Origin: Trebonia sp.
GTDB lineage: Bacteria; Actinomycetota; Actinomycetes; Streptosporangiales; Streptosporangiaceae
NCBI GenBank assembly: GCA_030043595.1
Contig: JASHXJ010000016.1
Coordinates: 1 to 8,762 of the forward strand
Reading direction: 5' to 3'
DNA: 8,762 nt
Shown here piece by piece: positions 1 through 4,442 of the stretch (positions within the stretch are counted from its first letter, which is position 1; each line of letters begins with the position of its first letter). The notes beneath the pieces are model-generated. The model saw only the letters and a list, made by a program, of their open reading frames with translations. It did not search any database and had not been told where the DNA came from. The translations under genes and the position numbers were made by a program.

Positions 1-510
1 GGCCGCGATCCGCAGCGCGGCGTCGGTCGTCCGGTGGTCCTCCGCGTCCAGCGTCACGGTCGTGCCGGCGTCGCCGGCGGCGACCGCGATCTGCTCGATG
101 TGCCCGGCCGCGGTCCGCTCCCCGAGCGGGCTGACCTCGCCGGCGCCCCCGCTGCTGCCGGCCCGCTCACCGCCCGCGGCGGACCCGAGCAGCAGCCCGA
201 CGGCGGTCGGCTTCACCGACACTTCCACGGCGCCGCCTTCGGTCAGCCCTTCCGCGGCCAGCTTGCCGAGCAGCTGCACGTACTGGGTGGCCACCGTGGA
301 CGCGCGCAGCGAATCCGTCGTGTCCTCGCCCAGGTAGTCGAGCGTCACGAGCAGCCCCGCGTCGCGCAGCGACCTGGCCACGCGCACCGCGTCGCCGATG
401 CTCTCCCCCGCGACGTACCTGTCGACGACGGCACGGGTGGCCGGCGTAGCCGTGACCAGCCCGCGGACCCGCTCGCTGGCGGCAGCCGCCAGCAGCACCC
501 GGCGCAGCAC
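1..510 (-). CDS. Proline dehydrogenase, N-terminal 170 residues (cut by window edge)
   Basis: Proline dehydrogenase oxidises L-proline to pyrroline-5-carboxylate with FAD, the first step of proline catabolism. The visible 170 residues begin LRRVLLAAA and carry family-typical stretches: VDRYVAGE (about residues 38-45), GLLVTLDYLGEDTTD (about 61-75), a VSVKPTAVG beta strand (about 107-115) and TLDAEDHRTTD near residues 153-163. These resemble the first strands of the PRODH barrel in the monofunctional actinobacterial enzyme. A Gly/Ser-rich stretch at about 118-132 looks like a loop insertion. The start is GTG at 510-508, preceded on the minus strand by GGGGAGG with a 5-base spacer. It follows the ygfZ stop by 23 bases, so it is probably the third gene of the regulator-ygfZ unit. 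The catalytic C-terminal part and stop are outside the window. The assignment rests on remembered family motifs. Confidence 0.85.
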   Translation of the reverse strand, partial: MLRRVLLAAAASERVRGLVTATPATRAVVDRYVAGESIGDAVRVARSLRDAGLLVTLDYLGEDTTDSLRASTVATQYVQLLGKLAAEGLTEGGAVEVSVKPTAVGLLLGSAAGGERAGSSGGAGEVSPLGERTAAGHIEQIAVAAGDAGTTVTLDAEDHRTTDAALRIAA

Positions 511-533
511 TACGACCTCCCCAGAACAGACCG

Positions 534-1589
534 TTACAGCAGCTTGCGGCCGGCCGGCGGCGGCGGGACGGCGTCGCGCCGCAGCGTGACCCGCACGTTC
601 GCGCCCGCGTCCGGCGAGACGATCACCTCCTGCGCGGCGGCGACACCGTCCGCGAGCAGCGTAGCGGTCACGGGCACCGTGCGCTTGATCAGCCCCAGCC
701 CGATCGGCCCCAGCTCGAAGTGGCGCGCTGCCGATCCGGTGAACCCCACCACGGTCCCGTCCGGCAGCGCGATGGGCGACCCGTGCGCCGGCAGCCGGTC
801 CGCGCTGCCATCAAGGTGCAGGAAGACAAGCCGGCGCGGCGGGTGGCCGAGGTTCTGGATGCGGGCGACGGTCTCCTGGCCGCGATAGCACCCCTTGTTC
901 AGGTGCACGGCGTCTTCGATCAGGCCCACCTCGTGCGGCAGCGTCTTATGGTCGGTGTCCAGCCCCGGCCGCGCCACCCGGCCCGCGATCCGCGCCGCCT
1001 CGAAGGCCCACATCCCGGCGAGCGCCGGACCGAGCTGTCCGACCGCGGCCCGCGAGACGATCACATCGATACCGAACGGTCCCGTGGTGACTCTGCTTAC
1101 CCCACCAGCCGCGCCCCAGTGGAAGGACTCCCCGTCCCATGACCTGCTGACACGCCAGTCCTCGCCTAGCGGGCCCACGAGCGATTGCACGGCGAATTCC
1201 GTCGATACGTCGGTGACCTCGACGCGGAGCATGAACCGCATCGAGTCCAGATAGGCGACCAGCTCGCGGGCGGTGCCCGGCTCGACGTGCGCCCAGACCG
1301 TGGTGCCGTCGTCGACGAGCGTGAGCAGGTGCTCCAGGTGCCCTTGCGGGCTCAGGATGAGCGCCTGCGCCGTCGTGCCCGGTGCCAGCCGCTCGAGGTG
1401 CTGGCTGGTCAGGCTGTGCAGCCAGGTCAGCCGGTCAGGGCCGGTTATCGTGACGACGCCGCGGTTGGAGCGGTCGACGAGCACCCGGCCGGCCGCCATC
1501 GCGCGCTGCTCGCCCATCGGGTCGCCGTAGTGCGCGGCGACGCCTTCGTCCGGCCAGTCCGCCTCGACGGCGCCAGGTATGTCAAGCAT
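534..1589 (-). CDS. ygfZ: Folate-binding protein YgfZ (Fe-S cluster assembly/repair factor)
   Basis: YgfZ is a tetrahydrofolate-dependent protein related to the T-protein of the glycine cleavage system. It helps assemble or repair certain Fe-S enzymes and acts in the cytoplasm. The 351-residue product has the GcvT-like fold and the diagnostic signature NKGCYRGQE at 231-239, with the conserved cysteine at residue 234. It also has the N-terminal RGVVTITGPDRLTWLHSL segment (43-60) and the C-terminal barrel domain (about 255-351). Length fits the actinobacterial family. The ATG start at 1589 has a GGGGAAGG ribosome site 5 bases upstream and overlaps the end of the regulator gene by 8 bases, which suggests translational coupling. 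It is not glycine-cleavage GcvT, because the KGCYxGQE motif is specific to YgfZ. The last 10 residues are a Pro/basic tail without assignable function. Confidence 0.93.
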   Translation of the reverse strand: MLDIPGAVEADWPDEGVAAHYGDPMGEQRAMAAGRVLVDRSNRGVVTITGPDRLTWLHSLTSQHLERLAPGTTAQALILSPQGHLEHLLTLVDDGTTVWAHVEPGTARELVAYLDSMRFMLRVEVTDVSTEFAVQSLVGPLGEDWRVSRSWDGESFHWGAAGGVSRVTTGPFGIDVIVSRAAVGQLGPALAGMWAFEAARIAGRVARPGLDTDHKTLPHEVGLIEDAVHLNKGCYRGQETVARIQNLGHPPRRLVFLHLDGSADRLPAHGSPIALPDGTVVGFTGSAARHFELGPIGLGLIKRTVPVTATLLADGVAAAQEVIVSPDAGANVRVTLRRDAVPPPPAGRKLL

Positions 1590-2019
1590 CGGTCCTTCCC
1601 CTGCACTCCAGGCAGCGCCCGAACACCGTCAGGTGCGCCACGTCGGTCTCGAACCCCTGCCCCTCGTCGAGCGCCGTGATCAGCGGCCGGATGACTTCGG
1701 GGCTGACCTGAAGCACCCGGCCGCAGTCCTGGCAGACCAGGTGCACGTGGTCCGCGTCGGAGGCCAGGTGGTAGATGGGCGCGCCGTGGTTCAGGTGCGT
1801 ATGCCTGATCAGGCCGAGGTTGTCAAGGAGGTCGAGTGTGCGGTAAATCGTCGAGATGTTGACGCCGCTGGCCGTCTCCTGGACGCTCGCCGCGATCTCT
1901 TCCGGTGTCGCGTGGTGGAGTTTGGCGACAGCCTCGAGCACGAGCTGCCGCTGCGGGGTCACCCGGTAGCCACGGGACCGCAGCTCCTCGTCCCAGGCGC
2001 GCCGCAGGTCTTGCTCCAT
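1582..2019 (-). CDS. nur: Fur-family metalloregulator, Nur-like (nickel-responsive type)
   Basis: A 145-residue Fur-family repressor: winged-helix DNA-binding domain (about 1-85, with RGYRVTPQRQLVLEAV and the recognition-helix segment NISTIYRTLDLL) followed by a dimerisation and metal-binding domain (about 86-145) with CQDC (96-99) and CLEC (136-139). Among Fur relatives it most resembles Streptomyces Nur as I remember it, sharing the order TASG-NIST-YRTL, then HxHLxHGAPxYHL. The residues equivalent to the reported Nur nickel site (His70, His72, His126) are His73, His75 and His129. At the second (M) site His36, His91 and His93 are kept, but the equivalent of His86 is Ala89. Start: ATG at 2019-2017 gives the family-length protein. 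The reading frame stays open further upstream, but that extension resembles no Fur protein. A TAGACT hexamer lies 7 bases before this ATG and no ribosome site is visible, so the mRNA is probably leaderless. A Zur or PerR role is less likely but not excluded. Confidence 0.82.
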   Translation of the reverse strand: MEQDLRRAWDEELRSRGYRVTPQRQLVLEAVAKLHHATPEEIAASVQETASGVNISTIYRTLDLLDNLGLIRHTHLNHGAPIYHLASDADHVHLVCQDCGRVLQVSPEVIRPLITALDEGQGFETDVAHLTVFGRCLECRGRTDA

Positions 2020-2026
2020 GTGGTCG

Positions 2027-2032
2027 AGTCTA
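2027..2032 (-). promoter_or_regulatory. -10 element of the nur-like/ygfZ/PRODH unit
   Basis: On the minus strand TAGACT fits the actinobacterial -10 pattern TANNNT and ends 7 bases before the ATG at 2019. That places the transcription start at or next to the A of the start codon. I see no convincing -35. A perfect 10-base palindrome CGGGTACCCG (2036-2045) sits in the spacer, and a hairpin-forming inverted repeat (2051-2076) lies where the -35 would be. Confidence 0.5.
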
Positions 2033-2035
2033 GTG

Positions 2036-2076
2036 CGGGTACCCGAACAGCCAGGGTCCCCCGAGGCGGGCCCTGG
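2036..2076. repeat. Palindrome and inverted repeat upstream of the nur-like gene
   Basis: CGGGTACCCG at 2036-2045 is a perfect palindrome just upstream of the -10. Next to it CCAGGG(T)CCC at 2051-2060 pairs with GGGCCCTGG at 2068-2076 around a 7-base loop. Either could be an operator for autoregulation or for another factor. Neither resembles the Nur box as I remember it (TTGCAA-N5-TTGCAA). Neither is followed by a T-run on either strand, so a terminator role is unlikely. Confidence 0.4.
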
Positions 2077-2124
2077 CCTCGCCACAAACCACCCATATCG
2101 GGCACTCCTGCGTGCCCGGAACGA

Positions 2125-2192
2125 CATAGGACCCGAACGGCAGGACAAACTGGGACAAAATGCCGCGAGAAACATGCCTCTCGGGTCCTATG
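2125..2192. repeat. 12-bp perfect inverted repeat enclosing GGACAAA direct repeats
   Basis: CATAGGACCCGA at 2125-2136 is repeated in inverted orientation at 2181-2192, 44 bases apart. Inside it a second stem, CGGCA (2138-2142) with TGCCG (2161-2165), encloses two GGACAAA copies (2143-2149 and 2153-2159) that start exactly 10 bases apart, about one helical turn. The block lies in the gap between the divergent nur-like gene and the plus-strand short transcript. It could be a regulator binding region, a structured RNA or a small element remnant. The right arm also overlaps another pairing option: ACATGCC (2172-2178) with GGCATGT (2209-2215). Confidence 0.5.
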
Positions 2193-2337
2193 CGCGTAGC
2201 GCCGTCCCGGCATGTGAGACGGCCCCCTGGCACCGGCCGACTTGCAAAGCAAGCAGGAGGGGCTGGCGTGACGGACGGGGAAAGGGCCAGTGCGTGCGGT
2301 GCGGCGCCGAGCACGCTCCCGCCGCCTGGAAACCCTC

Positions 2338-2367
2338 TTGCGCGACCGAGGGGACCCCGCGTAGCGT
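2338..2367 (+). promoter_or_regulatory. Probable promoter of the plus-strand short transcript
   Basis: TTGCGC (2338-2343) and TAGCGT (2362-2367), separated by 18 bases, fit a housekeeping-sigma promoter of the actinobacterial TTGNNN/TANNNT type. A start near 2374 would give a leader of only about 25 bases that opens directly into the extended Shine-Dalgarno. The match is by eye only. Confidence 0.45.
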
Positions 2368-2378
2368 GCGAGGTACGC

Positions 2379-2394
2379 GGAAAGGAGGTGGTCC
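2379..2394 (+). promoter_or_regulatory. Extended Shine-Dalgarno complementary to the 16S 3' end
   Basis: GGAAAGGAGGTGGTCC can pair along all 16 bases with the usual bacterial 16S 3' tail GGAUCACCUCCUUUCU, with 14 Watson-Crick pairs and two G-U pairs. The GGAGG core ends 11 bases before the ATG at 2400. Its 3' part (GTCCGA, 2391-2396) is also complementary to TCGGAC (2411-2416) inside the ORF. That forms a 6-bp hairpin with the start codon in its loop. The 16S tail sequence is general knowledge and is not in this window. Confidence 0.75.
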
Positions 2395-2399
2395 GAAGT

Positions 2400-2438
2400 A
2401 TGCATAGTTATCGGACTTGCGAGGTGGCTGTCGGCTAG
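2400..2438 (+). CDS. 12-codon ORF (MHSYRTCEVAVG) behind a very strong ribosome site
   Basis: ATG at 2400-2402, stop TAG at 2436-2438. The case for translation is the unusually long Shine-Dalgarno at a workable distance and the promoter just upstream. I do not recognise the peptide. It has one Cys and one His, no membrane segment and no run of a single amino acid as in attenuator leaders. Five of its codons end in T (CAT, AGT, TAT, ACT, GCT), unlike the GC-rich third positions of neighbouring genes, so the nucleotide sequence itself may be under selection, for example as part of the hairpin 2391-2416. The frame is open further upstream from 2160, but that would run through the ribosome site and looks non-coding. 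It could instead be a non-translated ribosome-binding RNA. Confidence 0.5.
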   Translation: MHSYRTCEVAVG

Positions 2439-2516
2439 CCGCCCGTCCCGCCGAGGGACCTGGTAACGGGTCCCGGCCCTGCGGGGCGGCGGCGGGCTAA
2501 TCCAGGCATACACCGG

Positions 2517-2585
2517 ACCCCCGGGCTGACCGGCCTTGTCCAGCCGGTCCCGCGCAAGCGCGAGTCGCCCGGGGGTTTGCCTTTT
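2517..2585 (+). terminator. Branched terminator-like hairpin ending the short transcript
   Basis: An outer 9-bp stem pairs CCCCCGGGC (2518-2526) with GCCCGGGGG (2567-2575) and can be extended by A2517-T2576. It encloses two hairpins: GACCGGC/GCCGGTC (2528-2534 with 2542-2548, 7-base loop region) and CGCG/CGCG around a CAAG loop (2551-2562). It is followed by TTTGCCTTTT on the plus strand only. The minus strand has no T-run after the stem, so it should mainly stop rightward transcription. Confidence 0.6.
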
Positions 2586-2633
2586 CTCCGCTCCCGCGTG
2601 AGCGCGAGTCGCCCGGGTTTGCCTTTTCTCCGC
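2548..2633 (+). repeat. Tandem direct duplication of the terminator 3' half
   Basis: Copy 1 at 2548-2591 (44 bases) and copy 2 at 2592-2633 (42 bases) differ only by CA to TG in the small hairpin loop (2555-2556 against 2599-2600) and by two missing G (ggggg at 2571-2575 against ggg). Each copy holds a CGCG hairpin, the GCCCGGG arm and the TTTGCCTTTT tract. Only one 5' partner arm (2518-2526) exists, so the two copies compete for it or serve as successive stops. Confidence 0.85.
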
Positions 2634-2650
2634 TGGTCGTGCCGCTGACG

Positions 2651-3187
2651 CTATTCGGTCCAGACCCATTCCAGGTGCGCCGCCCATAGGTGCGGCTGCA
2701 GCGGCTGGCCCATGGCCGCCATGTCGTAGGCGTAGGCGAGATCCTTCTCCCCGGGCCGGCGCAGGCTGTCGACGAGACCGTACAGCCGATGGCCCGCGGT
2801 CACCGACTTCGCGGACTCGGTGCGGACCACCGCGTCGGTGGCCATCTCGATCTTGGTTCCCGTTACCTCGCCCAGGTAGATCTCGGTTATCCCGGTCGGG
2901 TGCGCGAGCAGCACCTCGACGCGGTTGTCCGGCTGCGGGCGCCAGAAGCCCGTCTCGACCGCGAGCGGCCCGCCCTTCACCGGCACGCCGTCCTCGTCCC
3001 GCTCCAGGCGCCAGGACCGGCTTGCGTAGATCAGGTAGGGCTTGCCGACGTGGGTGAACGTCAGCTGCTGGATGAAGTCGAAGGCCTCGATCGTCGGGTA
3101 GTCGCCCTTGCCGGCGCCCTCCCACCGGCCGAGCAGGAAGCTCAGCGGGGCGATGGCCGGATGTTCGGCCGGCTCATCGTGGCTCAT
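2651..3187 (-). CDS. Nitrobindin-type heme-binding beta-barrel protein (FABP-like, DUF1794)
   Basis: The 178-residue product matches nitrobindin, a ten-stranded barrel that binds ferric heme and reacts with nitric oxide and peroxynitrite in the family members studied. Visible marks are the N-terminal PLSFLLGRWEGAGKGDYPTI (14-33, the GxWxGxGxGxYPT signature), FDFIQQLTFTHVGKPYLIYASRSW (36-59), and the C-terminal MGQPLQPHLWAAHLEW. In the last, His166 is the likely proximal heme ligand, matching the C-terminal His of mycobacterial nitrobindin. The ATG at 3187 has a GGAGG site 6 bases upstream, and that site lies inside the end of the preceding small membrane-peptide ORF (14-base overlap), so the two are probably co-translated. 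Stop TAG at 2651-2653. No signal peptide, so cytoplasmic. The distal-side residues and actual ligand are inferred. Confidence 0.88.
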   Translation of the reverse strand: MSHDEPAEHPAIAPLSFLLGRWEGAGKGDYPTIEAFDFIQQLTFTHVGKPYLIYASRSWRLERDEDGVPVKGGPLAVETGFWRPQPDNRVEVLLAHPTGITEIYLGEVTGTKIEMATDAVVRTESAKSVTAGHRLYGLVDSLRRPGEKDLAYAYDMAAMGQPLQPHLWAAHLEWVWTE

Positions 3188-3287
3188 GCGGTCCTCCGCG
3201 GATCACCTTGACCGCCGTGTACCCGGCGGCGATGGCGACCGCGGCGTAAGCGAGGATCATGATCGCCGCGCTGAGCATTCCGTGCAC
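3174..3287 (-). CDS. Small single-helix membrane peptide (37 aa from GTG, 34 aa from ATG)
   Basis: An ORF too short for most gene callers. From the GTG at 3287 it reads MHG-MLSAAIMILAYAAVAIAAGYTAV-KVIRGGPHEPR, and an in-frame ATG lies at 3278. It has about 20 hydrophobic residues (MLSAAI to GYTAV) followed by a basic tail (K, R, H, R), giving one membrane helix with the C-terminus predicted inside. A TAGGCT hexamer (3296-3301, minus strand) ends 8 bases before the GTG, consistent with a leaderless mRNA starting at that codon. The stop (3176-3174) lies 14 bases inside the nitrobindin gene, and the nitrobindin ribosome site falls in its last codons. Function unknown. It may anchor a partner at the membrane or mainly couple translation. 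Translation is supported by context and hydrophobic pattern only. Confidence 0.55.
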   Translation of the reverse strand: MHGMLSAAIMILAYAAVAIAAGYTAVKVIRGGPHEPR

Positions 3288-3295
3288 AGCATGCG

Positions 3296-3350
3296 AGCCT
3301 AGCCCGCGGCGCCCGGCTCGCGCCGCGCGGCACGCCGCAGGAGTTAGAGT
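3296..3350. promoter_or_regulatory. Divergent leaderless promoters for the membrane-peptide/nitrobindin unit and the DsrE gene
   Basis: On the minus strand TAGGCT (3296-3301) ends 8 bases before the GTG at 3287. On the plus strand TAGAGT (3345-3350) ends 6 bases before the GTG at 3357. Both fit TANNNT, and the gap to the start codon leaves almost no 5' leader. The 43 bases between the two hexamers are very GC-rich and contain no clear -35 for either side. Confidence 0.5.
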
Positions 3351-3356
3351 TCAGAC

Positions 3357-3719
3357 GTGGCACGGAATCTCGTGGTCAAGGTCACGGCTGGCAAGGACGA
3401 ACCGGAGCGCTGCAACCAGGGCTTCACCGTTGCGGCCTCCGCCGTGGCCAGCGGCGTGAGCGTCTCGCTCTGGCTTACCGGCGAGGCCGCCTGGTTCGCG
3501 GTGCCCGGCCGGGCGTCCGATTTCTCGCTGCCGCACGCGGCACCGCTGGAGGACCTGCTTACCTCCGTGCTCGCGCTCGGCGCGGTAACAGTCTGCAGCC
3601 AGTGCGCCGCCCGCAGGGACATAGCGCCCGACGACGTGATCACCGGAATCCGGATCGCGGGCGCCGCGACGTTCGTCGCCGAGGTCATGTCCGACGACAC
3701 CCGTGCTCTCGTGTACTGA
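3357..3719 (+). CDS. DsrE-family protein (predicted sulfur-relay/peroxiredoxin-like)
   Basis: A 120-residue product with the DsrE/DsrF-like alpha/beta fold pattern: N-terminal strand NLVVKVTAG (4-12), helix ERCNQGFTVAASAVASG (17-33), strand VSVSLWLTGEAAW (34-46), then LEDLLTSVLALGAVTVCSQCAARR (64-87) and C-terminal ITGIRIAGAATFVAEVMSDDTRALVY. Family members bind or move sulfur on conserved cysteines. Here C80-x2-C83 lies at the expected position, with a further Cys19. No sulfur-oxidation partners are nearby, so the role is unknown and DsrE is a family name only. Start GTG at 3357, with a TAGAGT hexamer 6 bases before it and no ribosome site, hence probably leaderless. The stop TGA (3717-3719) is directly adjacent to the stop of gatD on the other strand. 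Confidence 0.85.
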   Translation: MARNLVVKVTAGKDEPERCNQGFTVAASAVASGVSVSLWLTGEAAWFAVPGRASDFSLPHAAPLEDLLTSVLALGAVTVCSQCAARRDIAPDDVITGIRIAGAATFVAEVMSDDTRALVY

Positions 3720-4442
3720 TCATGACGGCTGCTGGGCGGCGGCCGCGGCCAGCCGCTCGTCGCGCAGGCGCTGCGACAGTTCCTCGGCCTCCGCGGGCAG
3801 CGGCGGGAGCGGGCCCAGCGCCCAGCTGAGCAGCAGGTCGGCCAGCCCTGGGTTGCGGACGAGCGCCGGACCGTGCAGGTAGGTGCCGAGCACCCGGCCC
3901 GCGTACGTGCCCTCGGTGCCGTCGCCGTTGCCTGTTCCCAGCACGGTGCGGGCCAGCGGGCGGGCCCGGGGGCCGCGCTCGGTGACGCCCTGGTGGTTCT
4001 CGAACCCGGTGAGCCTGGGTACCTGCAGCGCCGGGTCGACGTCGGCGACGATCTCGCCGACCGCGCGCCGCTCGCCGCGGCCGCTGCGGATGTCGAGCAG
4101 GCCGAGCCCGGCGACGGGCTGATCCTCCGCGCCGCCGAACTCCACGCCGAGCATCTGGTAGCCGGCGCAAACGGCGAACAGCACCGCCCCCTTGCGCACC
4201 GCCTCGTGCAGCCCGCCGTCCGCCTGCAGCCTGCGGGTAGCGAGCGTCTGCGGCAAGTCCTCGCCGCCGCCCATCAGGTAGATGTGGCCATCCCGGGGAA
4301 CCGGCTGGTCAGAGTTCACTTCGAGGACCTGCACCGGTACCCCGCGCAGCCGGGCACGGCGCTCGAGCACGAGCGCGTTCCCGCGATCCCCGTATGTGCT
4401 GAGCAGGTCAGGGTAGATCCAGACGAGCCGCAGCGACCTCAT
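3720..4442 (-). CDS. gatD: Lipid II isoglutaminyl synthase, glutaminase subunit GatD
   Basis: GatD frees ammonia from glutamine, and MurT uses it to amidate the D-glutamate of the peptidoglycan stem peptide on lipid II. The product has 240 residues with a class I (triad) glutamine amidotransferase fold: YPDLLSTYGDRGNALVLERRA (10-30), the GGGEDLPQ segment (58-65), the nucleophile elbow FAVCAGYQMLG with Cys92, the GFENHQG motif (146-152), and the catalytic His190 in GTYLHGP. The ATG at 4442 overlaps the TGA of murT (ATGA), so the subunits should be made in step. The C-terminal 35 residues are Ala/Glu/Arg-rich and may be a variable tail. The stop touches the convergent DsrE-gene stop with no room for a separate terminator between them. 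Confidence 0.95.
   Translation of the reverse strand: MRSLRLVWIYPDLLSTYGDRGNALVLERRARLRGVPVQVLEVNSDQPVPRDGHIYLMGGGEDLPQTLATRRLQADGGLHEAVRKGAVLFAVCAGYQMLGVEFGGAEDQPVAGLGLLDIRSGRGERRAVGEIVADVDPALQVPRLTGFENHQGVTERGPRARPLARTVLGTGNGDGTEGTYAGRVLGTYLHGPALVRNPGLADLLLSWALGPLPPLPAEAEELSQRLRDERLAAAAAQQPS

Larger units (their letters stand above)
2020..2399. other. Intergenic region between the nur-like gene and the 12-codon ORF
   Basis: About 380 bases with no protein gene I can support. Open frames here lack family resemblance, a credible ribosome site and a consistent codon pattern. From left to right it holds the nur-like promoter, two inverted repeats at 2036-2076, the 12-bp inverted repeat at 2125-2192, a short palindrome CTTGC-AAA-GCAAG (2241-2253), and the probable promoter of the plus-strand short transcript (2338-2367). 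No tRNA fold was found. Confidence 0.6.
2374..2590 (+). ncRNA. Candidate stand-alone short transcript (about 210 nt) with a 12-codon ORF and structured 3' part
   Basis: A self-contained plus-strand unit: promoter-like hexamers at 2338-2367, a 16-base extended Shine-Dalgarno (2379-2394), a 12-codon ORF (2400-2438), a foldable region and a terminator-like hairpin. In the foldable region TAGCC-GCC (2436-2443) can pair with GGC-G-GGCTA (2491-2499), enclosing hairpins 2455-2474 and 2476-2487. No protein gene follows on this strand before the converging nitrobindin gene, so it is not an obvious leader of a downstream gene. It may be a small RNA, a micro-protein gene, or both. I recall no named RNA family for it. 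The 5' end and the folding are inferred by eye. Confidence 0.5.

Noticed and set aside
2051..2076. Hairpin upstream of the nur-like gene as a terminator
   Set aside because: No T-run follows on either strand, and no gene ends nearby that would need it.
2020..2175. Longer start (2175) for the Fur-family regulator
   Set aside because: The extra 52 residues are Cys/Arg/Pro-rich, match nothing in the Fur family and cover the -10 element. The ATG at 2019 gives the normal length.
2236..2262. tRNA-like anticodon-arm sequence (CTTGCAAAGCAAGCAGGAG)
   Set aside because: No T-arm consensus, no D-arm and no acceptor stem complement are found at the right distances on either strand.
2018..2407. 129-residue plus-strand ORF across the intergenic region
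   Set aside because: It covers inverted repeats and both promoters, has no ribosome site and no family resemblance.
2160..2438. 92-residue plus-strand ORF that ends with the 12-codon ORF
   Set aside because: It would run through the promoter and the extended ribosome site, has no ribosome site of its own and has no recognisable protein pattern. The ATG at 2400 is the supported start.
1959..3125. 388-residue minus-strand ORF across nitrobindin, the intergenic region and the regulator
   Set aside because: Shadow frame: it mixes the out-of-frame translation of two real genes with non-coding sequence.
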